Shown here: in pieces, positions 26,042-35,704 of the stretch | Layout of the letters: each line of letters begins with the position of its first letter | Numbering within the stretch: position 1 is the stretch's first letter | NCBI GenBank assembly: GCA_947477885.1 | Contig: CANJUD010000001.1 | Span: forward strand, 358,632-422,631 | Direction of reading: 5' to 3' | Length of the DNA stretch: 64,000 nt | Source: Bacteroidota bacterium | GTDB lineage: Bacteria > Bacteroidota > Bacteroidia > UKL13-3 | Translations under genes and position numbers: made by a program | Notes under the pieces: model-generated | What the model saw: only the letters and a program-made list of their open reading frames with translations | The model's database searches: none | Told to the model about the DNA's origin: nothing

Positions 26042-26938
26042 GTGATCAAACAAAAACATTTTTTTACCAACGTATTAGTTGCGTTAATTATTTGCATGAG
26101 TGCACAAACTTCAAAGGCTCAAAGTTTAGAATTTGGAATCATGGGCGGATCAACCAATTATATGGGCGATTTGAGTGATATGAAAATAAACTTTAATTTA
26201 ACCCAACCAGCATTTGGTATGTTTGTTCGTTTTAATCCCGACAGATATTTAGCTGTTAAAGGAAGTTTTACTTATGGAACAATTGGCGGTGCAGACTCAT
26301 TGAGCTCTAATCCTGCTCATATTGCACGAAACTTTAGCTTTAAAAGCAATATATTGGATTTTGCATTTTTGCTAGAATGGAATATAACTGGTTTTTGTTT
26401 CCCCGACGGAGAGAGTTATTATGGCTTTTCTCCTTATTTGTTTACTGGTTTAAATGTATTTAAGTTTAACCCGCAAACCCAATATAATGGCAGGTGGTAC
26501 GAATTACAACCTCTGGGTACTGAAGGCCAAGGGTCTACGCAGTATCAAGACAGGCACCCGTACGAACTTTCACAGTTGGGAATTCCATTGGGTGGGGGCT
26601 TCAAAGTGAGGTTTAATGACAACTGGAATGCCAGCATGGAAATAGGGTTTAGAACCACATTTACTGATTACCTCGACGACGTTAGCAGCAATGCTTATGT
26701 GGAGCCAGCGTTTTTGAAACAAAATAAAGGAAGTGACAACCCCGCAGCAGAATTGTCTGACAGGTCAGGTGAGAAAACTCCTTGGTCAGCCCAATACAAT
26801 AAAATCACAGACGATCCCGATACTGTAGATAAGGTCTCAAGAGGCAACAAAAATACCCCGGCAGATTTTTATTTGTTTGCAACTGTTAGCCTTTGTTATC
26901 GTTTTCCTTTGCCAGGTATTAAATGTACAAGTTTTTAA
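26042..26938 (+). CDS. Outer-membrane beta-barrel protein, DUF6089-like (copy 2)
   Basis: A 298-residue paralogue starting at GTG (26042), with a signal peptide ending TSKAQ. It shares with its neighbours the motifs LEFGIMGGSTNYMGDLSDMK, the central FSPYLFTGLNVFKFNP and RTTFTDYLDDVS, and the C-terminal LCYRFPLPG strand. A barrel topology is inferred from the alternating pattern and terminal aromatic strand. It is followed three bases later by copy 3, so they are cotranscribed. Confidence 0.85.
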   Translation: MIKQKHFFTNVLVALIICMSAQTSKAQSLEFGIMGGSTNYMGDLSDMKINFNLTQPAFGMFVRFNPDRYLAVKGSFTYGTIGGADSLSSNPAHIARNFSFKSNILDFAFLLEWNITGFCFPDGESYYGFSPYLFTGLNVFKFNPQTQYNGRWYELQPLGTEGQGSTQYQDRHPYELSQLGIPLGGGFKVRFNDNWNASMEIGFRTTFTDYLDDVSSNAYVEPAFLKQNKGSDNPAAELSDRSGEKTPWSAQYNKITDDPDTVDKVSRGNKNTPADFYLFATVSLCYRFPLPGIKCTSF

Positions 26939-26941
26939 AAG

Positions 26942-27793
26942 TTGAAAAAAATAGTATTATATATAACCCTTTTAACACCTGTTTTTATGTTTGCACAGAT
27001 TAAGTCTGACAAACATGAGTGGGGAGTGCAGGGCGGTGTGATGAATTATTTGGGTGATTTATCTCCGGGTATGAAAATAAGTCAATTCCATCCTGAATTC
27101 GGAGCCTTTTATCGATTCAATCACAGTAGTTATTTTGCTTCAAGATTAGGAGTTAACTATGGAAATATATCAGGTGCTGATTCTATATGGGATTTTAATC
27201 GCACACGTAATTTGCAATTCTTTTCTCAGATATTAGAAGTAAGTGGAATGAGCGAATTTCATTTTCAGAAATTTGGCTTCGACAAGTTTTCTCATACGTT
27301 CAGTCCATTTTTTTGTTTAGGATTTAATGCTTTTTATTTCGAACCTAAAACAAACTACAGGGCAACGGCATATGCGTTAAGACCATACGCAACCGAGGGA
27401 CAGTTGTTGCGTCATAATAGTAATTATCAGCGTATTAATTGGGCATTACCCATTGGTGGCGGCTTTAAAGTATTCCTCAATAAGAATTTTGTGCTGGGGC
27501 TTGAGTGCTTTTGGCGTAAAACAGGTACCGATTATTTGGATGATGTAAGCAGTTTTTATCCCAGACAATCCGATTTAGTAAAATTCAATGACCAGCGTAC
27601 ATTAGATGAACGTTTGATGACGGTAAATTTATATGATCGCTCAGGTGAAAGAAATGATATGAATGGCAATAAAAATTTAAGTTTTGAGGGTAAACAGCGT
27701 GGCAATCCAAACAACAAAGATTGGTTTTATACCATAGGAGTCTCATTATCATATAGGGTAGTAAAATATTCCTGCAAGAAGGGCGGTTTTTAA
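26942..27793 (+). CDS. Outer-membrane beta-barrel protein, DUF6089-like (copy 3)
   Basis: A 283-residue paralogue with a TTG start at 26942. Its signal peptide is KKIVLYITLLTPVFMFAQ. Conserved blocks are WGVQGGVMNYLGDLSPGMK, TFSPFFCLGFNAFYFEP and KTGTDYLDDVSSFYPR. It lies directly upstream of uppS, the usual position of the single-copy family member in Bacteroidota, so it is a candidate for the ancestral copy. Function is unknown. Confidence 0.85.
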   Translation: MKKIVLYITLLTPVFMFAQIKSDKHEWGVQGGVMNYLGDLSPGMKISQFHPEFGAFYRFNHSSYFASRLGVNYGNISGADSIWDFNRTRNLQFFSQILEVSGMSEFHFQKFGFDKFSHTFSPFFCLGFNAFYFEPKTNYRATAYALRPYATEGQLLRHNSNYQRINWALPIGGGFKVFLNKNFVLGLECFWRKTGTDYLDDVSSFYPRQSDLVKFNDQRTLDERLMTVNLYDRSGERNDMNGNKNLSFEGKQRGNPNNKDWFYTIGVSLSYRVVKYSCKKGGF

Positions 27794-27801
27794 TATCTTT
27801 G
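27794..27801 (+). promoter_or_regulatory. -7 box upstream of uppS
   Basis: TATCTTTG matches TAnnTTTG and lies 31 bases before the ATG of uppS, overlapping the stop region of DUF6089 copy 3. No TTTG is present at the -33 position. Confidence 0.45.
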
Positions 27802-27832
27802 CAGATAATAGTCGTCCAGTTTCTTAGCACAA

Positions 27833-28594
27833 ATGTCTTTAAAGTTACAGTTAGATTTAAATAAAATACCCGAACATATCGCCATCATTATGGATGGGAA
27901 TGGCCGTTGGGCCAAGGGTAAAGGGAAATTCAGAATATTTGGTCATCAAAATGGGGTAAACTCAGTTCGTGAGGTATGCGAATCTTCTGCCGAGCTAGGT
28001 GTAAAATGCCTCACCCTTTATGCATTTTCAACTGAAAATTGGAGTCGACCTGCAAAAGAAGTAAAAGCGTTGATGGAGCTATTGGTGAAAACCATCAAAC
28101 GCGAAATGCCGACGCTGCAAAAGAATAAAATCAGGTTGCACACCATGGGTCAATTAGAGAGGTTACCAAGTGATTGCAGCAATGCTTTGTTAGAAGCATG
28201 CGAGGCTACCAAAACCAATGACCATATGGATTTGGTATTGGCACTTAGCTATAGCTCTAAATGGGATATTGTAAATGCTGTAAAGAAAATATGCGAGCGT
28301 GTAACCCTTGGCGAAATGAAACCGTTTGAAGTGGACGAAATGACTATAAACAATCATTTGAGCACAGCACAGTGGCCTCACCCCGAGCTTTTAATTCGCA
28401 CTAGTGGAGAGCACAGGGTAAGTAATTTTTTATTATGGGAGATTGCCTATAGCGAGTTTTATTTTACTGAAACCCTCTGGCCCGATTTTACCCGTGAACA
28501 TTTATATGAAGCTCTTTTAGATTATCAAAGCCGTGAAAGAAGATTTGGAAAAACAAGCGAACAACTACTAGCAAATGAGCATGGGAAAAACTAA
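27833..28594 (+). CDS. uppS: Isoprenyl transferase (undecaprenyl diphosphate synthase)
   Basis: A 253-residue cis-prenyltransferase. IAIIMDGNGRWAKGKG at residues 17-32 holds the catalytic Asp21 and the diphosphate-binding residues; YAFSTENWSRP and the C-terminal LLIRTSGEHRVSNFLLWEIAYSEFYF are the other signatures. It makes the C55 carrier lipid for peptidoglycan and O-antigen. The 3' end overlaps bamA by 20 bases, implying translational coupling. Confidence 0.97.
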   Translation: MSLKLQLDLNKIPEHIAIIMDGNGRWAKGKGKFRIFGHQNGVNSVREVCESSAELGVKCLTLYAFSTENWSRPAKEVKALMELLVKTIKREMPTLQKNKIRLHTMGQLERLPSDCSNALLEACEATKTNDHMDLVLALSYSSKWDIVNAVKKICERVTLGEMKPFEVDEMTINNHLSTAQWPHPELLIRTSGEHRVSNFLLWEIAYSEFYFTETLWPDFTREHLYEALLDYQSRERRFGKTSEQLLANEHGKN

Positions 28595-31088
28595 AATTTA
28601 TTTTTATATATCAGGATTTGTAGTCTCATTTTTCATGGGTATTTCTTCTGCATTTGCACAAGCTGAAATATTTGATACTACTAACAACAAACTTGAATAT
28701 TCAAAACCGCAATTATTTGAAATTGCCAATGTGGAAATTGTAGGCGTTAATTTTTTAGATAAGAATTCATTACAAATATTATCGGGTTTAAATATTGGGA
28801 AATTTATAAAAATCCCAGGAGAGGATATCAGTAAAGCAATCGAAATTCTTTGGAAACAAAACCTATTTGAAGATATTAAAATATATTTAGCAAAAGTAGA
28901 AGATGGCAAAGCATGGCTTGAAATACATTTTGTTGAGAAGCCGCGATTATCAGCATATGCCACCAATTTGAGTAAGAAGGATAATAAGAAATTAAGAGAA
29001 GAACTGGGCGGGTTTTTAAAAACAGGAAATATTGTAAACGAGAATTTGATAAACAAAACTAAAAATGAAACCATCGCTTATTTTTATAAGAAAGGTTATA
29101 TGAATGCGAGTGTAGATATAAAAGAAGAAAAAGACCACCGCAAGAATTTTGTATTGCTCAAAATATCAGTAAACAAAGGTAACCGTATCAAAATTAATGA
29201 TATCATATTTACCGGCAACCAATATGTTTCTACTTATAAATTGAGACAAATGTTGAAGGAGACAAAAAAGGTAAATTATAATATATTAAAAAAGTCAAAG
29301 TATATAGAAAATGATTTCGAAAACGATAAAAAAATTATTATAGAAAAATACTTGGCTATGGGGTATAGAGACGCCAAGATTGTTAGCGATACTATATATA
29401 GTTATAGTAGTAACAGAATCAATGTGCAAATAAATATTGACGAAGGACATCAATACTTTTTTAGACATGTATATTGGACTGGCAATACCAAATACTCTAA
29501 TAATAAATTGGATACAGTGCTTGGAATAAAACGTGGGGATATATACAACCAGTCTATATTAGAATCGCGTATGAGTATGAACCCGCAGGGAGTGGATATC
29601 GCATCTTTATATATGGATGATGGATACTTGTTTTATAATGCCACACCCGTAGAAGTGTTGGTTGAAAATGACAGCATTGATATCGAGATAAGAATGAACG
29701 AAGGCCCACAAGCTATCGTAAACAATGTAACCATACGTGGCAATACAAAAACCAGTGACCATGTAATACTTCGTGAACTATATGTGAGGCCCGGATATAA
29801 GTTTAGTAGGAGTGATGTATCAAGATCGATAAGAGAACTATCACAGCTTTCGTATTTTAACCCAGAAAAAATAGGCGTTAATCCAATGCCCAATGCAAAT
29901 ACAGGAACTGTTGATATAGAATTCACTGTTGAAGAAAAATCGAGCGACCAAATTGAATTATCTGGCGGATATGGTGGATATGGAGGTTTGGTAGGTGTAT
30001 TGGGTTTGACATTGAATAATTTCTCAGCTAAAAAAATGCTGAAAAAGAAAGAATGGACACCCTTGCCAGGCGGAGATGGCCAACGTTTGCAAATAAGAGC
30101 ACAGTCGAATGGTAGTACTTTTAGGTCAACCAATCTTTCATTTACCGAACCTTGGTTAGGTGGCAAACGCCCAAATTCATTTAGCGTTAGTGCGTATCAT
30201 TCTGTGCAAAGTCAATCTCTTTTGATAGGAGGCCCCAAATTAAAAACCACTGGAGTTACAATTTCACTTGGAAGAAGATTGAAAAAACCAGATGATTACT
30301 TCACTATTTTGAATTCATTAAACTATCAAAGATTTGATAATTATAAGTTCTCATTTGGAAGTGGCAGACCTTTGCCCGATGGTGTTTTCAATGACTTCAA
30401 TACTTCTATGATTATCTCACGCAGCTCAGTAAACGAACCTATCTATCCCCGTTCCGGTTCTGATTTCATGTTCTCTGTGCAGGCCACTTTGCCCTATTCG
30501 AAATTTACACCCAATGCTAACTATCAAGCAATGCCGGATGCAGAGCGTCTCAAATTTTTAGAATATCATAAATGGAAATTCAATGCCAAATGGTATACTA
30601 CAATATTTGACAAACTGGTATTGGCCACAAGGGCAAACTTTGGGTTTATAGGCAATTATACACCAGCCAAAGGACTTCCACCATTCAACCGTTTTTCGCT
30701 TGGCGGCAGTGGTTTAACAGGTTATAATTTGGATGGGCGAGAAGTAATTTCTGCCCGTGGGTATGCCGATGGCGGTTCGCTTAGTGTTCATGAAGATGGA
30801 TACCCTTCAGCTATCTATAATAGATTCACTATGGAGCTGCGTTTCCCTGCGGTACTATCGCCTTCGCTCACATTCTACGGGCTAGGTTTTGTAGAAGCAG
30901 CCAATGGATATAATAGTTTTAAAACCTATAATCCTTTTGCAACATACCGTGCAGCGGGAGTGGGAATTAGATTATTTCTACCCATGTTTGGTTTGCTTGG
31001 CTTGGATTATGCATATAACTTCGATGTCAATTCTGCCAATCCAGCAAATCATTGGCAAACACACTTTTTCTTAGGTCAGCAATTTTAA
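28575..31088 (+). CDS. bamA: Outer membrane protein assembly factor BamA
   Basis: An 837-residue Omp85 protein with a signal peptide ending SSAFAQ. POTRA-type repeats fill residues 45-450, for example IKINDIIFTGNQYVSTYKLRQML and AIVNNVTIRGNTKTSDHVILRELY. The C-terminal half is the 16-strand barrel, including a GGxGGYGG stretch after the last POTRA and the final F of FFLGQQF. It inserts barrel proteins into the outer membrane. It starts within uppS; an alternative ATG lies six bases later. The two OmpH/Skp genes follow 13 bases downstream. Confidence 0.96.
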   Translation: MSMGKTKIYFYISGFVVSFFMGISSAFAQAEIFDTTNNKLEYSKPQLFEIANVEIVGVNFLDKNSLQILSGLNIGKFIKIPGEDISKAIEILWKQNLFEDIKIYLAKVEDGKAWLEIHFVEKPRLSAYATNLSKKDNKKLREELGGFLKTGNIVNENLINKTKNETIAYFYKKGYMNASVDIKEEKDHRKNFVLLKISVNKGNRIKINDIIFTGNQYVSTYKLRQMLKETKKVNYNILKKSKYIENDFENDKKIIIEKYLAMGYRDAKIVSDTIYSYSSNRINVQINIDEGHQYFFRHVYWTGNTKYSNNKLDTVLGIKRGDIYNQSILESRMSMNPQGVDIASLYMDDGYLFYNATPVEVLVENDSIDIEIRMNEGPQAIVNNVTIRGNTKTSDHVILRELYVRPGYKFSRSDVSRSIRELSQLSYFNPEKIGVNPMPNANTGTVDIEFTVEEKSSDQIELSGGYGGYGGLVGVLGLTLNNFSAKKMLKKKEWTPLPGGDGQRLQIRAQSNGSTFRSTNLSFTEPWLGGKRPNSFSVSAYHSVQSQSLLIGGPKLKTTGVTISLGRRLKKPDDYFTILNSLNYQRFDNYKFSFGSGRPLPDGVFNDFNTSMIISRSSVNEPIYPRSGSDFMFSVQATLPYSKFTPNANYQAMPDAERLKFLEYHKWKFNAKWYTTIFDKLVLATRANFGFIGNYTPAKGLPPFNRFSLGGSGLTGYNLDGREVISARGYADGGSLSVHEDGYPSAIYNRFTMELRFPAVLSPSLTFYGLGFVEAANGYNSFKTYNPFATYRAAGVGIRLFLPMFGLLGLDYAYNFDVNSANPANHWQTHFFLGQQF

Positions 31089-31101
31089 TAGTATATAATA
31101 T

Positions 31102-31680
31102 ATGAAAAAAATATTTCTAGCTTTGTTAGCTTTAATTATATTAGGCAGCAAGGCTTCCGCACAAAAATTTGCGTATGTAGATTCAGAATATATATTGAGC
31201 CAAATGCCCGAATACCGCTCAGTTCAAAAACAATTAGATGATTTGGCACAGCAATGGCAAAAGGAACTCGATACCAAAATGAGTGAAGTAGAAAAAATTT
31301 ATAGAGAATACCAAGATGAAAAAGTATTGCTTACTGAAGAAGTTCGGCAACGCAGAGAGCGGTCCATTGATGATAAGGAGAAAGCAGCTAAAGATTTTCA
31401 AAAAGCAAAGTTTGCTGCCGAGGGAGAATTATTTAAAAAGAGAATGGAATTGGTAAAACCTATTCAAGATAAAGTATTTGATGCAATCCAAAAAGTTGCC
31501 AAAAAAGGAGGATACGATTTCATTTTCGACAAATCGGGCGAGGTTGTAATGTTATACTCCAATGCTAAATTTGACAAGAGTGATGATGTGTTGCAAGAAA
31601 TGGGTATTACGCCTAAGGAAGAAGTTACAACGAAAAAAGAAGCCGGGGGCGGCCCGATCCCTCCACCCAAAAAACCCTAA
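31102..31680 (+). CDS. OmpH/Skp family periplasmic chaperone (copy 1)
   Basis: A 192-residue protein with a signal peptide (residues 1-20, ending SKASA) and mature start QKFAYVDSEYILSQMPEY, the OmpH signature. A long charged coiled-coil follows (residues 45-125), then GGYDFIFDKSGEVVMLYSN and a Lys/Pro-rich tail. Skp-like trimers carry unfolded outer-membrane proteins to BamA, which is encoded 13 bases upstream. Confidence 0.93.
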   Translation: MKKIFLALLALIILGSKASAQKFAYVDSEYILSQMPEYRSVQKQLDDLAQQWQKELDTKMSEVEKIYREYQDEKVLLTEEVRQRRERSIDDKEKAAKDFQKAKFAAEGELFKKRMELVKPIQDKVFDAIQKVAKKGGYDFIFDKSGEVVMLYSNAKFDKSDDVLQEMGITPKEEVTTKKEAGGGPIPPPKKP

Positions 31681-31765
31681 AAAATTATTTTACTACATGC
31701 AATCTTTGGGCTACTTTTGCCGCTTATTATCACTAATTAACTAAATTATCATTTATAAAAACAAC

Positions 31766-32329
31766 ATGTTGAAAATTAAAAACTTGTCCAAAGCATTGCT
31801 GTGTATTGTTTTGTTGTCCTTCGGGAAAATTGCTTCAGCTCAAAAAGTAGGTTTCGTAAGCTACGACTCATTGCTGTACTTGCTGCCACAATACGAGACT
31901 ATAAGTAAGAAATTTGACTCTGCCAGAACTTATTATGGAGAGCAGTTAGAAGGCCAGAAAGCAGATCTTGAAGTAGCTGCTATGAAACTAGATTCTATCA
32001 AAACCAGAATAAGCCCTAGAGAATATGAATTGCGTATGAGTGCTTTGCAACAAACCAATCAAAGAATTCAAAGCTTAAGTGAGTTGTATAAAGAAGAGCT
32101 ATCTAAATATCAAGAAAGCTTAGTTAGACCTTTAAACGTAAAGGTTCGCAAAGCAATTGAAGAAGTAGCTAAGGCTAATGGTTTCTCATCGGTGGTTGAT
32201 AAGCAAGTAGCTTATTACTTTAACCCTGCAGATGATTTGACCGCTATAGTAATGAAGAAATTAAATATTGTAATTCCTCCACCTATGCCAGCGGGTATGG
32301 GTAATGGACAAAGCCCTCCGGGACGTTAA
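31766..32329 (+). CDS. OmpH/Skp family periplasmic chaperone (copy 2)
   Basis: A 187-residue paralogue of the preceding gene. The signal peptide ends GKIASA, followed by QKVGFVSYDSLLYLLPQYETI, a coiled-coil at about 45-125, and ANGFSSVVDKQVAYYFNP. The C-terminus is Pro/Gly-rich. Two tandem ompH genes after bamA are standard in Bacteroidota. A strong terminator follows, closing the operon. Confidence 0.93.
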   Translation: MLKIKNLSKALLCIVLLSFGKIASAQKVGFVSYDSLLYLLPQYETISKKFDSARTYYGEQLEGQKADLEVAAMKLDSIKTRISPREYELRMSALQQTNQRIQSLSELYKEELSKYQESLVRPLNVKVRKAIEEVAKANGFSSVVDKQVAYYFNPADDLTAIVMKKLNIVIPPPMPAGMGNGQSPPGR

Positions 32330-32343
32330 GAAAAACATATAAT

Positions 32344-32379
32344 AAAAAAACCGACTAGTGTGAATTAGTCGGTTTTTTT
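32344..32379 (+). terminator. Terminator of the uppS-bamA-ompH operon
   Basis: AAAAAACCGACTA pairs with TAGTCGGTTTTTT around an 8-base loop (32358-32365), with seven T at the 3' end. It lies 15 bases after the second ompH stop. The A-run on the other side could also serve minus-strand transcription. Confidence 0.92.
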
Positions 32380-32436
32380 ATTATATATATTATACCTGAG
32401 TACTATTTATAATATGGGCCCTAAAAATGCACCTAT

Positions 32437-32817
32437 TTACTCTTCATAAAATTCTTGCAATGCTCCAAAATAATTCTCATTCCATCCATCCACTATATTG
32501 TCATAATCATCGTTTGGGATATTGGTGTGCTTTAGCTCGGCAGATGTTCCGTTTTTATCGGGGTGTAATATAATAGTTACGATGGAGGGTTCTTCTTGCT
32601 CCCCAAAATACCATTGTTGTACAAGTTTTTTTCCTTCTTCAAATTCTAAGTTTTTTCCTGTGATGCTACCTTCCCATAAAGAGAATTCAGAACCAATTTC
32701 GGTATTCATTTCTGCAATTTCTCCTGTCCATAATTGCAAAGTAGCTTCATGTGTTAAAGCTTTATACACTTCATCGGGAGCTGCAGGTATTATATAGTAT
32801 TTTTTGTAGTCTTTCAT
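32437..32817 (-). CDS. SRPBCC/AHSA1-like START-domain protein
   Basis: From the ATG at 32817 the protein is 126 residues; an upstream in-frame start at 32871 adds an implausible 18 residues. YYIIPAAPDEVYKALTHEATLQLWTGEIAEMN at the N-terminus and VQQWYFGEQEEPSIVTIILHP in the middle are typical of AHSA1 (activator of Hsp90 ATPase homologue) domains. These form a hydrophobic-cavity helix-grip fold. Ligand and role are unknown. It is a single-gene unit. Confidence 0.87.
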   Translation of the reverse strand: MKDYKKYYIIPAAPDEVYKALTHEATLQLWTGEIAEMNTEIGSEFSLWEGSITGKNLEFEEGKKLVQQWYFGEQEEPSIVTIILHPDKNGTSAELKHTNIPNDDYDNIVDGWNENYFGALQEFYEE

Positions 32818-33204
32818 ATTTTTTAGTGTAAATTTTATATATTGGAATTGGACAATATAATAATGGCACAAGTTTAGTGGTTAAATGTTATAAGTCAAAT
32901 AATTTAATTATAAAGGTAGGCCTGCATCCTTTTATCCTTGTTATATCACTCTACTTTATTGGAATATTTTGCATAAAGTGCATAACTCTGTTCCCAAAAA
33001 GTGGAAAGCTGTTTAATATTATATTATAATATTATCCCCCTCCCGATATGAAGATGATAAAGATATGCGATATAAAACGCAAGAAAATTTGAAGCAAGAT
33101 ATTAGTACAACGCATCGTGCTCCCTACCCAACTGCAAATGAAATTACATTGCCTAGGTTTAGAATCGGAAGCTGAGTTTACAAAGCTTCAGAAATTACAA
33201 TATA
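32818..33204. other. Intergenic spacer, no feature seen
   Basis: This 387-bp AT-rich stretch lies between the SRPBCC gene start and the purH stop. I see no convincing ORF, RNA, strong hairpin or member of the local repeat families. Confidence 0.5.
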
Positions 33205-34722
33205 TTAATGCTTAAAATGCCTAAACCCGGTAATCACCATTGGCAAATTATGGGTATTACAATAGTCGATCGATAATTGGTCTTTAATACTTCCGCCTGG
33301 TTGTATAATAGCAGCTATGCCATGCTGGTGGGCCAGTTCTACACAGTCGGGGAAGGGGAAGAATGCATCGCTGGCCATTACGGCTCCGTTTAAGTCCATG
33401 CCAAATTCGGCAGCTTTGCTAAGGGCATGTTTTAGTGCATCAATGCGGGAAGTCATGCCGCAACCGAGGCCAAGGAGTTGCTTGTTTTTGGCAAGTATAA
33501 TCGTATTTGATTTGGCATTTTTTACCAAGCGGTTGGCAAATAATAAATCTTCAACTTGTGCAGCTGAAGGTTTGGCATTTGTTATATAATTAAGTTCTGC
33601 TTCTAGCTCTTGTTTATTATCTTTATGTTGAACAAGTACTCCATTTAATACAGATTTATATTGCCACTGTCCGCGTTCAAAATCTTTTAATTTTAATAGT
33701 GTTCTATTCTTTTTTGCTGCGAATATCGCTATAGCTTCTTTGGTAAAACTCGGGGCAATTAATATTTCAAAAAATATAGTATCAATTTCTTTGGCAAGGG
33801 CTTCATCTATTTCTCTATTAATTGCTATAATACCTCCAAATGCTGAGACAGGATCGCTAGCCAACGCTGCTTTCCATGCATCCAAAGCATTTGCCCGCAC
33901 CGCAGTACCACAGGGGTTGGTGTGTTTTATTATAATACATGCCGGCTCTGTAAATTCAGCCAATAAATCAACAGCAGCTTCCGCATCTACTATATTATTA
34001 TAACTAATTTCTTTGCCTTGTATTTGTTCAAATATATCATTAATATTTCCAAAAAATGCTGCTTTCTGATGTGGGTTTTCACCATAACGCATGCAGAAAG
34101 GATGAGTATAACTTTCGCTAAAATATTGTAATGGTTCGGTGTTAAAATATTTGAATATCGCACCATCATAATGATTGGTGGTATAGAAAGCACGCTTGGC
34201 AAATTCTTTACGTTGTGAAATAGTCGAACTTCCGTGTTCCGTGTTTAATATATCCAACAAATCATTATAATTATCTTTACTGGAAACTATAATAGTATGC
34301 TGGAAGTTTTTTGCGGCGGCTCTTATTAATGACACACCACCAATATCTATTTTTTCTATAATATCTGGCTCACTTGCACCTGATGCTAGGGTTTCTTCAA
34401 AAGGATATAAATCCACAATAATTAAATCGATGGGTTTGATATGATGATCCTCCATTTCTTGTATATCAGTTTCATTGTCACGCCTGCCCAAAATGCCACC
34501 AAACACGCTCGGATGCAAGGTCTTCACACGACCACCCAAAATGGAAGGATATCCCGTAAGCGTCTCCACCATCGTAACCGGAATTCCCATGGCTTCCACA
34601 AAAGTTTGTGTACCACCGGTGCTGCATATTTCTACGCCCAGTTCGTTTAGTCTTTTCACTATGGGTTCAAGCCCATCTTTATAATAAACTGAAATTAATG
34701 CTCTTTGTATTTTTACGTCCAT
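33205..34722 (-). CDS. purH: Bifunctional AICAR formyltransferase / IMP cyclohydrolase
   Basis: A 505-residue enzyme for the last two steps of IMP synthesis. The N-terminal cyclohydrolase domain (1-190) has ALISVYYKDGLEPIVKRL, STGGTQTFVE and GGRVKTLHPSVFGGIL. The AICAR formyltransferase part has MRYGENPHQKAAF near residue 215, IIKHTNPCGTAV near 262 and the C-terminal SDAFFPFPDCVELAHQHGI and IIQPGGSIKD. It starts at an ATG and is complete. No other pur genes are nearby. Confidence 0.97.
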   Translation of the reverse strand: MDVKIQRALISVYYKDGLEPIVKRLNELGVEICSTGGTQTFVEAMGIPVTMVETLTGYPSILGGRVKTLHPSVFGGILGRRDNETDIQEMEDHHIKPIDLIIVDLYPFEETLASGASEPDIIEKIDIGGVSLIRAAAKNFQHTIIVSSKDNYNDLLDILNTEHGSSTISQRKEFAKRAFYTTNHYDGAIFKYFNTEPLQYFSESYTHPFCMRYGENPHQKAAFFGNINDIFEQIQGKEISYNNIVDAEAAVDLLAEFTEPACIIIKHTNPCGTAVRANALDAWKAALASDPVSAFGGIIAINREIDEALAKEIDTIFFEILIAPSFTKEAIAIFAAKKNRTLLKLKDFERGQWQYKSVLNGVLVQHKDNKQELEAELNYITNAKPSAAQVEDLLFANRLVKNAKSNTIILAKNKQLLGLGCGMTSRIDALKHALSKAAEFGMDLNGAVMASDAFFPFPDCVELAHQHGIAAIIQPGGSIKDQLSIDYCNTHNLPMVITGFRHFKH

Positions 34723-34739
34723 ATCTATAAAATGCTAGT

Positions 34740-34808
34740 GGTTGGTGTCCCCAACAACCGCAGCGGGATTGACAGAAGCACGCCGCAAAATTACCGACAA
34801 ATCCCGCT
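34740..34808. repeat. GGTTGGTG-type hairpin and AGCGGGATT inverted repeat
   Basis: GGTTGGTGTCCCCAACAACC (34740-34759) is a variant of the 18541 palindrome. It is followed by AGCGGGATT (34762-34770), whose exact complement is at 34800-34808. Together they fill the 104-bp purH-cdsA spacer. Confidence 0.7.
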
Positions 34809-34826
34809 ACGATTTTTGAAAGTTAT

Positions 34827-35639
34827 TCAGAATAAAGGCACAAACTTAAAAAACAGAAAAGATACAATGCTGCAAAACAGCATGGCATCGAGCCTGTCGA
34901 GGAAACCACCATGCCCTGGCAGTAAATTTCCAGAGTCCTTAACACCCGCAATCCGTTTCACTTTCGACTCAATTAAATCACCCACTGTTGCCGATACACT
35001 CACGAGCAAAGCCCAAGCATAAAACCAATTTCCATCGGGAATTATATATATATATTTGAGCAAGGTGGCGGCTAACACGGTGCACAACAATCCGCCCAAA
35101 GTGCCTTCAATGGTTTTCTTGGGAGAGATGCTAGGGGCCAAAGGAGTTTTGCCAATCTTTCTGCCAATCAAATACGCAAAGGAATCATTGGTCCAGATGA
35201 ATATTAGCATGCAGAGTATATAAGTATTGTCGAAACATAAAATTGGACTGTATTCATTGTTAGCTATTTCAATATGGGCAAGTTTATGATAAAACAAAAA
35301 GCTTGCAAGTATATATATAATTCCCACTAAAGTTATTGAAGATATTTTTGAATTCTTCTTTTGAGCAGATAGAATAAATATAATAAACAGTAGCGGCGTG
35401 AAATCATAGTTTGAAATAGGTTCTAAATACCCCAATCTAATACTCATAATTGTGGAAATTCCAATAATGGCAAATATTGAAATCCATATCTTATATCCAA
35501 ACATTCTCGTTAATTCCCATACACACAAAGCAGGGAAAACCAAGCATAAAACATCAAACAACCAAGACCACTGCGTAGATGCAACCATTAAGGCCACAAA
35601 TAAACTACCTGTTATTGCCCGCAAAAGGATGTTAGACAT
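34827..35639 (-). CDS. cdsA: Phosphatidate cytidylyltransferase
   Basis: A 270-residue membrane enzyme with about eight hydrophobic segments that makes CDP-diacylglycerol for phospholipid synthesis. The C-terminal PROSITE-type signature is intact: SKVKRIAGVKDSGNLLPGHGG followed by FLDRLD (about residues 225-252). An earlier SFAYLIGRKIGKTPLAPSISP and KKTIEGTLGG are also typical. It starts at an ATG. Confidence 0.95.
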   Translation of the reverse strand: MSNILLRAITGSLFVALMVASTQWSWLFDVLCLVFPALCVWELTRMFGYKIWISIFAIIGISTIMSIRLGYLEPISNYDFTPLLFIIFILSAQKKNSKISSITLVGIIYILASFLFYHKLAHIEIANNEYSPILCFDNTYILCMLIFIWTNDSFAYLIGRKIGKTPLAPSISPKKTIEGTLGGLLCTVLAATLLKYIYIIPDGNWFYAWALLVSVSATVGDLIESKVKRIAGVKDSGNLLPGHGGFLDRLDAMLFCSIVSFLFFKFVPLF

Positions 35640-35662
35640 TGGGTGGCGAAATTAGATTTAAT

Positions 35663-35700
35663 AAAAAAGGACAAGCCACTTATTAATAACTTGTCCTTTT
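35663..35700 (-). terminator. Terminator of tRNA-Glu transcript
   Basis: AAAAGGACAAG (35665-35675) and CTTGTCCTTTT (35690-35700) pair perfectly around a 14-base loop. On the minus strand the hairpin ends in TTTTTTAT. It lies just downstream of the tRNA and upstream of cdsA. Confidence 0.85.
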
Positions 35701-35704
35701 GAAG

